Assembly: GCF_013294115.1 (NCBI RefSeq)
Contig: NZ_JABSNP010000025.1
Coordinates: forward strand, 1-62,815
Length of the DNA stretch: 62,815 nt
Direction of reading: 5' to 3'
Source of the DNA: Hymenobacter caeli
Lineage (GTDB): Bacteria; Bacteroidota; Bacteroidia; Cytophagales; Hymenobacteraceae
Shown here: positions 42,265 to 51,115 of the stretch, piece after piece
Numbering within the stretch: the first letter of the stretch is position 1
Layout of the letters: every line of letters starts with the position of its first letter
Position numbers and translations under genes: made by a program
The notes under the pieces: generated by a model
What the model saw: the letters and a program-made list of their open reading frames with translations, nothing else
The model's database searches: none
What the model was told of the DNA's origin: nothing

Positions 42265-43703
42265 TTGGCCCGGCCGCTGTCCATCACCTGTTGCAGCTGC
42301 GCCTGCACGGCGGGGGGCAGGGTGCTGAGCAAGTCGAGGCCCGAGGCGGCTTCGATTTTATCGACCGACGTGAGGTACTGCTTCCAGTCGGGGTCGAGGC
42401 CGTTGTCGTTGGGCGTGTCGATGGCCACGATGCGGGCCTGGCCGGCGGCGATGCGCTGGAGGTCGTTGTCGCCTTCGGGCAGGATGACCAACACTTTCCA
42501 GATGTGCGCCGGCACGGTCACGCGGCCCTGGTCGAGGGTTTGGGCGAAGCCGTTTTTGCCGGTGCCGCCGCGGCCGTAGCTGCCCATCAGCACGTAGGCT
42601 TCGAGGCCGCGCTGCACCTGGGCGCGGGTGTATTCTTCGAGGTGGGCCCAGGTTTGCTGGTTGTTGTGGGGGGCCTGGGGCACCATGTTGCTCATCAAAA
42701 AGGTGGCCGAGTTGTCGTCCAGGTTGGCCGTGCGGTCGCCGCTGGGGCAGTTATGGCCCTTGTCGAAGCCCGAGCCCGCGTAGCTCTGGGGCGATACCTG
42801 GTAGAACTGGCGGGGCAGGGCGGGGTCGGGGCGGAAGTCGTTCTGGCGCGGCGACTGCCCCAAATCGCCCCGGCCCACGTGCCAGCTCGTCCACACCGGA
42901 ATGCCGCGCGTGGCGTTGTAGCCGCTCGTGAACTGCGGCCGCACCAGCAGGTAGTTGGTGGCGTTGGCAGGGTCGGAGGTGGCCCCGCTGGGGTTGCCCA
43001 GCAGCAGGTTGTCGCCGGGGTCGGTGGCCGGGCCGGGGGCGGTGGTGGGCGTTTGGGCCGCGGTGGGCCGGGGCTCGCGCTGGCCGCGCCGGGGCCGCTC
43101 GGGGGCCACCGGGCCGCTGGCCCCGGGGCTGGCGCTGCCGCCCAGGGCCACGGCGGGCCCGGTGGCGGTGGTCAGCACCACGTCGTCGAAGTTGAGGCGG
43201 GTTTTGGCCCCGCTGGTTTTGCGAATCTCCAGGCGCAGCGGCTCGCCGGCGGCCCCGGCAAAGGTGTGGGGCTGCAGCTCGGGGCCGGCGGTGGTCACGG
43301 GCTGCCCGGCCTGCTGCCAGCTGCGGCCGCCGTCGCGGCTCAGCCACAGCTCCCAGGTGCTGGGCCCGTCGCTGCCGTAGGCGGCGGCGCTCACGGTGAT
43401 TTGGCGCACGCCGGCCGCGGCGTCGAACTGCATGGTGAGGCGGCCCAGCCCGCGCAGGCGGGCCGCGTGCTGGCCGTCCTTGTGGTCCTCTGCCGTGCTG
43501 CCGATGAGGCCGTCCTGGAAGTGCCAGGGGCCCGTGGCCAGGGCCTCGTCGGCCTCGGTGTAGGCCCCCTTGGTGCCGGCCTCAAAGGTTTCGGGGAAGG
43601 TAGCGGCGGGCGTTTGGCGCAGGTCGGAAGCAGAGCGGCGGTCGGCGTTTTGGGAGCAGGCCAGCAGGGCCAGGGCACCGAAGAGAAGCGAGGGGGCGTG
43701 CAT
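42261..43703 (-). CDS. NucA-type DNA/RNA non-specific endonuclease lipoprotein
   Basis: This 480-residue lipoprotein starts at ATG 43703 (MHAPSLLFGALALLACSQN, lipobox Cys ~16). Residues ~40-165 are a beta-sandwich (FETGTKGAY-like region, then LNFDDVVLTT), ~170-230 a Pro-rich linker, and ~235-460 a beta-beta-alpha-Me nuclease. The catalytic DRGH motif is present as DKGHNCPSGDRT, followed by NSATFLMSNMVPQAPHNNQ, which is very close to cyanobacterial NucA. It should degrade DNA and RNA outside the cell, probably for nutrients. A NuiA-like inhibitor domain is encoded 4.3 kb away. Confidence 0.92.
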   Translation of the reverse strand: MHAPSLLFGALALLACSQNADRRSASDLRQTPAATFPETFEAGTKGAYTEADEALATGPWHFQDGLIGSTAEDHKDGQHAARLRGLGRLTMQFDAAAGVRQITVSAAAYGSDGPSTWELWLSRDGGRSWQQAGQPVTTAGPELQPHTFAGAAGEPLRLEIRKTSGAKTRLNFDDVVLTTATGPAVALGGSASPGASGPVAPERPRRGQREPRPTAAQTPTTAPGPATDPGDNLLLGNPSGATSDPANATNYLLVRPQFTSGYNATRGIPVWTSWHVGRGDLGQSPRQNDFRPDPALPRQFYQVSPQSYAGSGFDKGHNCPSGDRTANLDDNSATFLMSNMVPQAPHNNQQTWAHLEEYTRAQVQRGLEAYVLMGSYGRGGTGKNGFAQTLDQGRVTVPAHIWKVLVILPEGDNDLQRIAAGQARIVAIDTPNDNGLDPDWKQYLTSVDKIEAASGLDLLSTLPPAVQAQLQQVMDSGRAN

Positions 43704-43847
43704 GGGGCGAAAGTACGGCCAGTGCCGGGCTTTGCGGGCCGATGTCGAAGCCCCGGCGGCCGGCTCGAGGCAGAAATGCCGGAGCCGCGCGTCGGCGTGG
43801 AAATTGGGTGCAAATTGCCGGGCATTTTCGCCCTTTTTCGCTTCCAT

Positions 43848-45614
43848 ATGCTCCACCGCTTTACGCTCCGGGCCCTGGGCCTGCTCGGCCTGGCCGCCGC
43901 CCTGCCCGCCTGCCAACCGGCCGAGAAGCCTGTCGTGCGGGCCACGGCCGATGCCCGGTTTGAGAAGTTCAAAACCGGCTTCATCAAGAGCCTGTGGGTG
44001 GAAGACCCCGGCTTTGCCGCCAGCGTGGGCTACCACAAGTACGACTCGCTGCTGGTCATTCCCGACTCGCTGCAACGGCGGCGGGCGGCGGCGTTCGGAG
44101 CCCGAAACCTGAAGGCCCTGGCCACGTTTCCGCTCGACAGCCTGGCCCCCGGCAACCAAATTGACCACCACCTGCTGGCCAACTACCTGCGGGCCAGCCG
44201 CTGGCAGGACGATACGCTGCGCTCCTGGCAGTGGAACCCGGCCGCCTACAACCTGGGGGCCAGCGTGGGCGACTTGCTCAACGGCCGCCACTTCCGGCTC
44301 GAGCGCCGCCTGCGCAACATCTCCGACCAGCTGGCCCGGGCCCCCGAATACTACAACGCCGCTAAAAACAACCTGCGCCGCCCCACCCGCGAGCACACCC
44401 TGCTGGCCATCAAGCAAAACGCCGGCGGGCTGGCCGTGCTGGGGCCCCTGGCCGACTCGGTGCGCCGCTCGGGCCTGAGCGCCCACGAAAAGGAGGTGTT
44501 TGCCGACCGCCTGGCCACGGCGCGGCTGGCCATCGAGCGCTACGTCGCCTTCCTGAAAACCGACGTGCTGGAGGCCGGCCACTTCCGCTCGTTCCGCATT
44601 GGCAAAGCGCTGTTCGACCGCAAGTTTGCCTATGAGATTCAGTCGCGCTACCCGGCCGACGAGGTGTACCGGCAGGCCCTGGCCCACAAAACCGAGCTGC
44701 TGCGCGACATGGGCCGCCGCGCCGCCCGCCTCTTCCCCAAGTACCTGCCCGGCCAGCCCGCGCCCGCCGACACCCTGCAGCTCGTGCGCGCCGTCATCGA
44801 CCAGCTCACCCGCAAGCACGCCCCGCGCGACGGCTTCGTGGACGCGGTGAAGCGCCAGATTCCGGTGCTGGTGGCCTTCGTCAACGACCACAAGCTGCTG
44901 ACCCAAGACCCCAGCAAGCCGCTGGTGGTGCGCGAAACGCCGCTCTACATGCGCGGCAGCGGGGCGGGGGCCAGCGTGAGCGCCCCGGGGCCCTACGACA
45001 AGGGGGCCAACACCTACTACAACGTGGAGCCCCTGCCCGCCGCCTGGACGCCGGCCCAGGCCGAGAGCTACCTGCGCGAGTACAACGACTACACCCTGCA
45101 AATCCTCAACATCCACGAGGCCATTCCCGGGCACTACACCCAGCTCGTGTACGCCAACCGCTCGCCCTCGCTGGTGAAGAGCATTTTCGGCAACGGGGCC
45201 ATGATCGAGGGCTGGGCCGTGTACGCCGAGCGCATGATGCTGGAGCAGGGCTACGGCCAGAACACCGACGAAATGTGGCTGCTCTGGGACAAGTGGAACC
45301 TGCGCGTGACGCTCAACACCGTGCTCGACCACGCCGTGCAGGTGGACAACATTTCCGAAAAAGCCGCCGTGGCGATGCTCGAGCGCGAGGGCTTCCAGGA
45401 AAAAGCCGAAGCCGAGGGCAAGTGGCTGCGGGCCACCCTCAGCCAGGTGCAGCTGAGCAGCTACTTTTCGGGCTATACCGAGATTTACGCCCTGCGCGAC
45501 GAACTGAAGCGCAAGCGGGGTAAAGCCTTTGACCTAAAGACTTTTCACGAGCAGTTCCTGGGCTACGGCAGTGCCCCGGTGCGCTACATCCGCGAACTTA
45601 TGCTGCGCAAATAG
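43848..45614 (+). CDS. DUF885 lipoprotein, putative metallopeptidase
   Basis: This 588-residue lipoprotein begins at ATG 43848 (MLHRFTLRALGLLGLAAALP, lipobox LPACQ). It is largely helical, as the DUF885 family is. A zinc-peptidase-like motif HEAIPGHYTQLVYA lies near residue 425, followed by EGWAVYAERMMLEQGYG, both family hallmarks. The function is unproven; a peptidase role is inferred from the HExxxH motif. It is transcribed divergently from the nuclease gene. Confidence 0.9.
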   Translation: MLHRFTLRALGLLGLAAALPACQPAEKPVVRATADARFEKFKTGFIKSLWVEDPGFAASVGYHKYDSLLVIPDSLQRRRAAAFGARNLKALATFPLDSLAPGNQIDHHLLANYLRASRWQDDTLRSWQWNPAAYNLGASVGDLLNGRHFRLERRLRNISDQLARAPEYYNAAKNNLRRPTREHTLLAIKQNAGGLAVLGPLADSVRRSGLSAHEKEVFADRLATARLAIERYVAFLKTDVLEAGHFRSFRIGKALFDRKFAYEIQSRYPADEVYRQALAHKTELLRDMGRRAARLFPKYLPGQPAPADTLQLVRAVIDQLTRKHAPRDGFVDAVKRQIPVLVAFVNDHKLLTQDPSKPLVVRETPLYMRGSGAGASVSAPGPYDKGANTYYNVEPLPAAWTPAQAESYLREYNDYTLQILNIHEAIPGHYTQLVYANRSPSLVKSIFGNGAMIEGWAVYAERMMLEQGYGQNTDEMWLLWDKWNLRVTLNTVLDHAVQVDNISEKAAVAMLEREGFQEKAEAEGKWLRATLSQVQLSSYFSGYTEIYALRDELKRKRGKAFDLKTFHEQFLGYGSAPVRYIRELMLRK

Positions 45615-45692
45615 GGTATGGGACCGGTGCGGCGCGGGGCCTGGCTGTTGCTGGCGCGCCGCCTCATAGTCCCCCGATGCCCCGAAATTCTT

Positions 45693-45733
45693 CGCCAACG
45701 CCCGGCCAGCTGCCCCGCGGCTGGGCGTTGGCG
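45693..45733. other. GC-rich hairpin after the DUF885 gene
   Basis: CGCCAACGCCC (45693-45703) pairs with GGGCGTTGGCG (45723-45733). No T-tract is present. It is a possible weak terminator or mRNA end structure. Confidence 0.4.
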
Positions 45734-45770
45734 TGCCGGGCCCTACGCCCGTTCATCTTAACGAAGCCGC

Positions 45771-46529
45771 TTGTTTTTTCTTCTTTCTAAAATTCTGGAC
45801 GCCGTGCTGCTGCCCACCGTGTGGCTGGCCACCCTGCTGCTGGGGGCCCTGGTGGCGCGGCAGCCGCGGCGGCAGCGGCAGTGGCTGCGGGCCGCCGCCG
45901 GGCTGGTGCTGGTGGGCACCAACCCCGCCCTGAGCAACGAGGCCCTGCGCGCCTGGGAGCGCCCCGCCGTGCCGCTGGCCGCCCTGCCCGCCCGCGCCGA
46001 TGCGGCGGTGCTGCTCACCGGCATCACCGACGTGGGCCGCTGGCCCAACGACCGGGTGTACCTGCACGCCGGGGCCGACCGCCTCACCAACGCCCTGTGG
46101 CTGTACCGGGCGGGCCGGGTGCGGCGCATCGTGGTGTCGGGCGGCGGGGGGGGCGCCGCCGGCAGCGAGGCCCGGGCGCTGGCCACCCTGCTGGGCCTGG
46201 CCGCCGTGCCGCCCGCCGACATCTGGTTGGAAGAGCGCAGCCGCAACACCCACGAAAACGCGCAATTCACCCGGCAGCTGCTGGCCCGCCACCCCGGCCT
46301 CGACACGCTGGTGCTGGTGACGTCGGCCTTCCACATGCGCCGGGCCCAGGGCTGCTTCGAGCGGGCGGGGCTGCACCCGCGCTTGTTTCCGGCCGACTTC
46401 CGCAGCGTCGGCCGCAGCCTCACCCCCGAGTACTGGCTGCTGCCCGACCCCAGCGCCCTGGAACAGTGGAGCCTGCTGCTGCACGAAGTGGCCGGCTGGG
46501 CCGTGTACAAGGCCCGCGGCTGGTGTTAG
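45771..46529 (+). CDS. YdcF/SanA-like DUF218 membrane protein
   Basis: This 252-residue protein appears to use a TTG start (MFFLLSKILDAVLLPTVWLA). It has one or two N-terminal membrane segments (~5-50) and then the DUF218 domain: DAAVLLTGITD, RIVVSGGGG, EERSRNTHENAQFT and VTSAFHMRRAQGCFERAG. The family is linked to envelope integrity, and in some members to polyprenol metabolism. It faces the convergent aldehyde dehydrogenase gene. Confidence 0.85.
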   Translation: MFFLLSKILDAVLLPTVWLATLLLGALVARQPRRQRQWLRAAAGLVLVGTNPALSNEALRAWERPAVPLAALPARADAAVLLTGITDVGRWPNDRVYLHAGADRLTNALWLYRAGRVRRIVVSGGGGGAAGSEARALATLLGLAAVPPADIWLEERSRNTHENAQFTRQLLARHPGLDTLVLVTSAFHMRRAQGCFERAGLHPRLFPADFRSVGRSLTPEYWLLPDPSALEQWSLLLHEVAGWAVYKARGWC

Positions 46530-46598
46530 GTGTTTGTCAGTGGTGGGTATTAGCAGAAAAGCACGGCGGCCTTTTCTTGCCAACAACCAATGATTGAC

Positions 46599-47996
46599 TT
46601 ACTCCGTTTTCGCCCCGCCGGGCGGGGTGGCTTTGCCAATCCACACCGATTTCTGGTTCACGAACTCGCGGATGCCCAGGCGCGACAGCTCGCGGCCGTA
46701 GCCCGATTTCTTGATGCCGCCGAAGGGCAGCTCGGGCATCGACTTCACCATGCTGTTCACGAACACGGCCCCGCTTTCGACTTGCCGGGCCAGGGCTTCG
46801 CCTTTGGCCAGGTCCTGGGTCCAGATGGAGGCCCCCAGGCCGAAGCGCGAGTCGTTGGCCAGGCGCACGGCGTCGGCGGCGTCTCTGGCTTCGAGCACGA
46901 GGGCCACCGGTCCGAAGAACTCCTCGTGGTAGGCGCGCTGGCCCGGCTTGACGTGGGTGAGGATGGCGGGCCGGAACAGGGCCGTGCCCGGCCGGTCCTG
47001 GCCGCCGGCCAGGGCCAGGCGGGCCCCCTGGGCCACCGAGTCGGCCACTTGCTGGGCCAGTTCGTCGGCCAGGTCGGGGCGGGCCAGGGGGCCGTACTGG
47101 GTGGCCTCGTCGAGCGGGTCGCCGGTGCGCTGGGCCAGCAGGTGGGTTTTGAGCTGGGCCACGAATTCCTTCACGATGGGTTTTTCCACGATGAAGCGCT
47201 TGGCGGCGATGCAGCTCTGGCCGGCGTTGATCATGCGGGCCTGGGCGGCGGTTTTGGCCGCCAGGGCCAGGTCGGCGTCGGCCAGCACGATAAACGGGTC
47301 GGAGCCGCCCAGCTCGAGCACCGTTTTCTTGATGTGGCGGCCGGCCGCCGCCGCCACGGCGGCCCCGGCCGGCTCCGAGCCCGTCAGCGTCACGGCCCGC
47401 ACCCGGTCGTCGGCAATCAACTGCTCCACCAAATCCGACCCAATCAGCAGCGTGCGGAAGCAAGCCGGCGGCAGGCCCGCGTCGTGGAAGATTTTTTCCA
47501 GGGCCAGGGCGCACTGCGGCACGTTGGAGGCGTGCTTGAGCAGGCCCACGTTGCCGGCCATCAGGGCCGGGGCGGCGAAGCGCACCACCTGCCAGAAGGG
47601 GAAGTTCCAGGGCATCACGGCCAGCACCACGCCCAGCGGCTGGCAGCTCACGAAGCTGCGCCCGGCGTCGGTGGCAATCAGCTCGTCGGCCAAAAATTCC
47701 TCGCCGTGGGCGGCGTAGTAGTCGCAGCCGGCGGCGCACTTCAGGGCCTCGGCGCGGCCGTCGGCCACGGGCTTGCCCATTTCCAGGGCCATGAGGCGGG
47801 CCAGCGCGGGTGCCCGCTCGCGCAGCAGGGCCCCGGCGCGGCGCAGCACGGCGGCGCGGTGGGCAAAGCTGGTGGCGGGCCAGGTGGCCGCCGCCCGGTG
47901 GGCCTGGCCCAGGATGCGGGCGGTTTTGGCCCACGAGAAAGGGCGGAACCGCTTGAGCACGCGGCCGGTGTAAGGATTGTACGATTCGATGGGCAT
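46599..47996 (-). CDS. NAD(P)-dependent aldehyde dehydrogenase, succinate-semialdehyde type
   Basis: This 465-residue cytosolic enzyme starts at ATG 47996 (MPIESYNPYTGRVLKRFRP). The coenzyme region has VLAVMPWNFPFWQV and TLTGSEPAGAAVAA; the catalytic Glu is in KTVLELGGSDPFIV and the catalytic Cys in NAGQSCIAAKRFIV. The class is closest to succinate-semialdehyde dehydrogenases of the GabD/YneI type. The true substrate is not known, and no GABA gene is next to it. Confidence 0.9.
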   Translation of the reverse strand: MPIESYNPYTGRVLKRFRPFSWAKTARILGQAHRAAATWPATSFAHRAAVLRRAGALLRERAPALARLMALEMGKPVADGRAEALKCAAGCDYYAAHGEEFLADELIATDAGRSFVSCQPLGVVLAVMPWNFPFWQVVRFAAPALMAGNVGLLKHASNVPQCALALEKIFHDAGLPPACFRTLLIGSDLVEQLIADDRVRAVTLTGSEPAGAAVAAAAGRHIKKTVLELGGSDPFIVLADADLALAAKTAAQARMINAGQSCIAAKRFIVEKPIVKEFVAQLKTHLLAQRTGDPLDEATQYGPLARPDLADELAQQVADSVAQGARLALAGGQDRPGTALFRPAILTHVKPGQRAYHEEFFGPVALVLEARDAADAVRLANDSRFGLGASIWTQDLAKGEALARQVESGAVFVNSMVKSMPELPFGGIKKSGYGRELSRLGIREFVNQKSVWIGKATPPGGAKTE

Positions 47997-48172
47997 GGGG
48001 GCGGGAAACGCGGGGCCCGGCAACGGGCCGGGCCAATATCCGTTTAAAACCTCGTTGAGGCCTTCGGGGTTGCCGAGGGGCAGCCGGTATGCGCGACGAG
48101 GCCCCGTGCCTTACTTTCACGCACCATCTCACGCCCCCAATCGCTGCGGGGCCGTACCCACTCTCGTTTCCT

Positions 48173-48733
48173 GTGTCTGAAATTCCGCCTATTTCCCTGC
48201 CCACTGCCTCGGAAGAGGACCTCGTGCGGCGGCTGCAAGCCCGCGACGAGTCGGCCCTGACGCTCTTCTACGACCGCTACGCCCCGGCCCTGTTCGGCGT
48301 CATCTCCCGCATCGTGAAGGCCGACGAGGTGGCCGAGGACGTGCTACAGGAAGCCCTGGTCAAAATATGGAATTCTTTCCCCGCCTACGACCCCGGCAAA
48401 GGCCGCTTGTTCACCTGGGTGCTGAACATCAGCCGGAATTTGGCCATCGACAAAATCCGCTCGCGCCAACACCGCGTAGGTACTCGCACTCAGGGACTCG
48501 ACGATAGTCTCGCTGCTCAACGAATGCCGGCCCCCGATAGTTTTCGGCCGGAGCACATCGGGCTTCAAGAAATTGTTAAGACCCTGGTACCGGAACAGCG
48601 CCAGATCATCGACTTGCTCTACTTTGGAGGGTACACCCAAAGCGAAGTGGCTGAAGAGCTAAAGCTGCCCTTGGGTACGGTGAAAACCCGCGCCCGCACG
48701 GCCATTAAATTATTGAGCAAACTGATTCGCTAA
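48173..48733 (+). CDS. ECF-type RNA polymerase sigma factor
   Basis: This 186-residue sigma-70 family factor is read from GTG 48173 (SEIPPISLPTASEEDLV); an ATG at 48089 would add 28 unconserved residues. Region 2 is ALTLFYDRYAPALFGVI through GRLFTWVLNISRNLAIDKIR, and region 4 is IIDLLYFGGYTQSEVAEEL with its helix-turn-helix. It is followed 8 bp later by an anti-sigma gene, the standard pair. It most resembles SigK-type ECF factors. Confidence 0.92.
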   Translation: MSEIPPISLPTASEEDLVRRLQARDESALTLFYDRYAPALFGVISRIVKADEVAEDVLQEALVKIWNSFPAYDPGKGRLFTWVLNISRNLAIDKIRSRQHRVGTRTQGLDDSLAAQRMPAPDSFRPEHIGLQEIVKTLVPEQRQIIDLLYFGGYTQSEVAEELKLPLGTVKTRARTAIKLLSKLIR

Positions 48734-48741
48734 CCCTCGAC

Positions 48742-49632
48742 GTGGAAGATTCTCAAACCTATATCGAGTCCGGCATCCTGGAGCAATATGCCCTGGGCTT
48801 GCTGGCACCCAATGAACGAGCCGCGGTGGAAGCCGAAGCGGCTCGCCAGCCTGCCGTTGCCCAGGAATTGGCTTCCATCCAACTCGCCTTCGAATACTAC
48901 GCCGATGCCCACGCCCGGGAATTGCCCACCGGCATGCGCGACCGGGTGCTGAGCAAGGTACTGGCCCAGGTGGCCCTGCCTACCCCAGTGGCGGCCGCTC
49001 CGGTGGCCTCGGCCGGCCTGCGGGCCGACGTGGACGCCCTGGCCCGGCCGCAGCCCGCCCCGGGCGAGGCCGTGGTGCGGCCCCTGGCCGCCGCGCCCGC
49101 TCCGGCCGGCCGCTCCCGCATGGCCCTTGCCGCCTCCGTGGCCCTGCTGCTGAGCTTGGCGGGCAACGGCGTGCTCTACAGCCGCTGGCAGAACGCCGAC
49201 CACGAGCTGGTGGCCATGCAGGGCAACCAGAACCGCTTGGCCGCTAACACCATGGTGGTGGAGAAAAAGCTCGGCGAAATACGCCAGCAAAACGAAGTAC
49301 TGCGCGACGCCGAGTTTCGCTTCGTGGCGCTGGCCGGCACACCCGACGCGCCCGCCGACAAAGCCCGGGTGCTGTTTAACGCCAAAACCCGCCGCGTGTA
49401 CGTGGACGTGCAGCACCTGCCCGCCCCGCCCGCCGGCCGCCAATACCAGCTGTGGGCCCTCAACAACGGCAAGCCCGTGGACGCCGGGGTGCTCACGGCT
49501 GACGCTGCCGCGGGCGAACGCCTGGAGCGCATGAAAGACATTGCCAGTGCCCAGGCCTTCGCCGTCACGCTGGAGCCCGTGGGCGGCAGCGCTTCGCCCA
49601 CCATGCCCATCCAGGCCATGGGCACGATCTAA
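48742..49632 (+). CDS. RskA-like membrane anti-sigma factor
   Basis: This 296-residue protein uses a GTG start (EDSQTYIESGILEQYALGLL). The N-terminal ~100 residues form the cytoplasmic anti-sigma helical domain. A single membrane segment (MALAASVALLLSLAGNGVLY, ~131-150) is followed by a coiled-coil and an extracytoplasmic RskA domain (VYVDVQHLPAPPAGRQYQLW). It should hold the upstream sigma factor at the membrane until a signal releases it; the signal is unknown. Confidence 0.9.
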   Translation: MEDSQTYIESGILEQYALGLLAPNERAAVEAEAARQPAVAQELASIQLAFEYYADAHARELPTGMRDRVLSKVLAQVALPTPVAAAPVASAGLRADVDALARPQPAPGEAVVRPLAAAPAPAGRSRMALAASVALLLSLAGNGVLYSRWQNADHELVAMQGNQNRLAANTMVVEKKLGEIRQQNEVLRDAEFRFVALAGTPDAPADKARVLFNAKTRRVYVDVQHLPAPPAGRQYQLWALNNGKPVDAGVLTADAAAGERLERMKDIASAQAFAVTLEPVGGSASPTMPIQAMGTI

Positions 49633-49660
49633 CCGCTGCTCGTTTCTTTTGGTTATCACC

Positions 49661-49692
49661 AACGGCCCCCGCGACTCGTCGCGGGGGCCGTT
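49661..49692 (+). terminator. Hairpin after the anti-sigma gene
   Basis: AACGGCCCCCGCGA (49661-49674) pairs perfectly with TCGCGGGGGCCGTT (49679-49692) with a 4-nt loop. It has no T-tract but is very stable. Confidence 0.65.
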
Positions 49693-49837
49693 GCGTTGGG
49701 CCCCGGCCCGCGCCAACCGGTGGCGGGTCGTTAATTGCGGGCCGCTTGCCCGGGTCAAACCCTGTAAAATGGCTGTTGCCAAATGTAAATAGCTTGGTTA
49801 GCAGCTAAATAGATCCATTATTCAACATCGTACCGCC

Positions 49838-50293
49838 ATGCTGCACGTAGGCCAGCCCGCCCCCGACTTTACCCTCAATACCACCGACGGCACGCCTTTT
49901 CGCCTGGCTGACCGCCGGGGCCGGCACCTTGTGCTGTATTTCTACCCGAAAGACGATACGCCCGGGTGCACCGCCGAAGCCTGCTCGTTCCGCGACCAGT
50001 ACGAAGACTTCCAGGACCTGGGGTCCGACGTGGTGGGCATCAGTTCCGACAGCGAAGCCTCGCACCAGAAATTTACAAAGAAGCACCGCTTGCCGTTTCC
50101 GCTGCTGGCCGACCCCGGCGGGCAGGTGCGCAAGCTCTACGAAGTGCCCCGCGCCCTGCTGGGCCTGCTCCCCGGCCGCGTCACGTTTGTCATTGACCGC
50201 GAAGGCGTTGTCCGGTACATTTTCAACTCGTTGAGCGGGGCCACCGACCACGTGCGCCACGCCAAGGAGGTGCTGGCCGGCCTGCCCAAGTAG
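49838..50293 (+). CDS. bcp: Thiol peroxidase of the Bcp/PrxQ type
   Basis: This 151-residue thioredoxin-fold peroxiredoxin reduces hydroperoxides in the cytoplasm. The N terminus is MLHVGQPAPDFTLNTTDGTP. The peroxidatic Cys44 and resolving Cys49 lie in DDTPGCTAEACSFRDQY, the 1-Cys/atypical 2-Cys PrxQ pattern. The length is normal. Confidence 0.95.
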   Translation: MLHVGQPAPDFTLNTTDGTPFRLADRRGRHLVLYFYPKDDTPGCTAEACSFRDQYEDFQDLGSDVVGISSDSEASHQKFTKKHRLPFPLLADPGGQVRKLYEVPRALLGLLPGRVTFVIDREGVVRYIFNSLSGATDHVRHAKEVLAGLPK

Positions 50294-50364
50294 TGGCCCA
50301 GTGGTGGGGAATGAGCGGCGGGCCGAGGCTTTGGCGCCCGTATACCCGGCGGGCCTGGCTGCGT

Positions 50365-50652
50365 ATGCGGGGCATGGCAACTTCGGCGGCGCACCTGTTC
50401 AACTTAATTGGCCTGCTGGCGGCGGCTTTGTCCGCCCTCACGTTCTTCCCGCAGGTGCTGCATACCTGGCAAAAGCGCACCGCCGCGGGCCTGTCGGGCT
50501 CTATGCTGGCGGTGGGCGCGGCCGGCATGGCGCTGTGGCTGGCCTACGGGGCGTACTTCCACAACACACCCATTTTGGTGGGCAATGCCTTCAATTTGCT
50601 CTTCACCCTCACGCTAGTTTACTTCAAGTGGCGGTTCAGAAATACATATTAA
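50365..50652 (+). CDS. SemiSWEET-type sugar transporter
   Basis: This 95-residue membrane protein has one triple-helix bundle: LFNLIGLLAAALSALTFFPQ, SMLAVGAAGMALWLAYGAYF and ILVGNAFNLLFTLTLVYF. FFPQVLHTWQKRTAAGLS is the MtN3/SWEET signature, with the PQ motif. Semi-SWEETs dimerise to carry sugars by facilitated diffusion. The start may be ATG 50365 or 50374. It follows the peroxiredoxin gene by 71 bp. Confidence 0.88.
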   Translation: MRGMATSAAHLFNLIGLLAAALSALTFFPQVLHTWQKRTAAGLSGSMLAVGAAGMALWLAYGAYFHNTPILVGNAFNLLFTLTLVYFKWRFRNTY

Positions 50653-50692
50653 TCTTCAACTATACTGCCGCTTACAATGATTGATTAGTTGA

Positions 50693-50950
50693 TTAGTGTT
50701 CGTGGTCCTCGTCGTGGTCCTCACCATGGTCGTGATGATGGCCGGCGTTGGGCTTGCCAAAGTAATTGAGCAGCGTGCCCCCGGCGTAAAATACCAGCCA
50801 GCACACGTACAGCCAGCTAAAGCCCGGCGGCACGCGCCCCACGCCCACGGCCAGGATGCAGTGGGCCGCGGCGCTCATGACGAGCCCGGTGACGGCCACG
50901 AACTGGAAGCTGTTGAGCGCCGACGGGCGGTAGAGTTTGGAAAAGTTCAT
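50693..50950 (-). CDS. Small membrane protein with His/Asp/Glu-rich tail
   Basis: This 85-residue protein starts at ATG 50950. Two membrane segments are visible (FQFVAVTGLVMSAAAHCILA and FSWLYVCWLVFYAGGTLLNY). The C terminus, NAGHHHDHGEDHDEDHEH, has eight His among acidic residues and could bind Zn, Ni or Cu. I do not recognise the family; a metal-related role is an inference from the tail only. Confidence 0.65.
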   Translation of the reverse strand: MNFSKLYRPSALNSFQFVAVTGLVMSAAAHCILAVGVGRVPPGFSWLYVCWLVFYAGGTLLNYFGKPNAGHHHDHGEDHDEDHEH

Positions 50951-51115
50951 GACGGGGGCGGTGAAAGAGCGGGGCCGGCGGCCCGGGGAGCGGCGGGAAA
51001 AGCCCGGTCCGTTTACAAAAATAGCGGGCCGGCCGCGCCCGGGGCCGCAACGCCGCGGGGCGCACGGCGTACACCGGGGGTACACTACCCGGTTTCTCAC
51101 TTTCAGCCCCCCGCC

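Noticed and set aside
43704..45332. A long N-terminal extension of the nuclease open frame
   Set aside because: The real start is ATG 43703 with a lipobox; the extension runs antisense through the DUF885 gene and is low-complexity.
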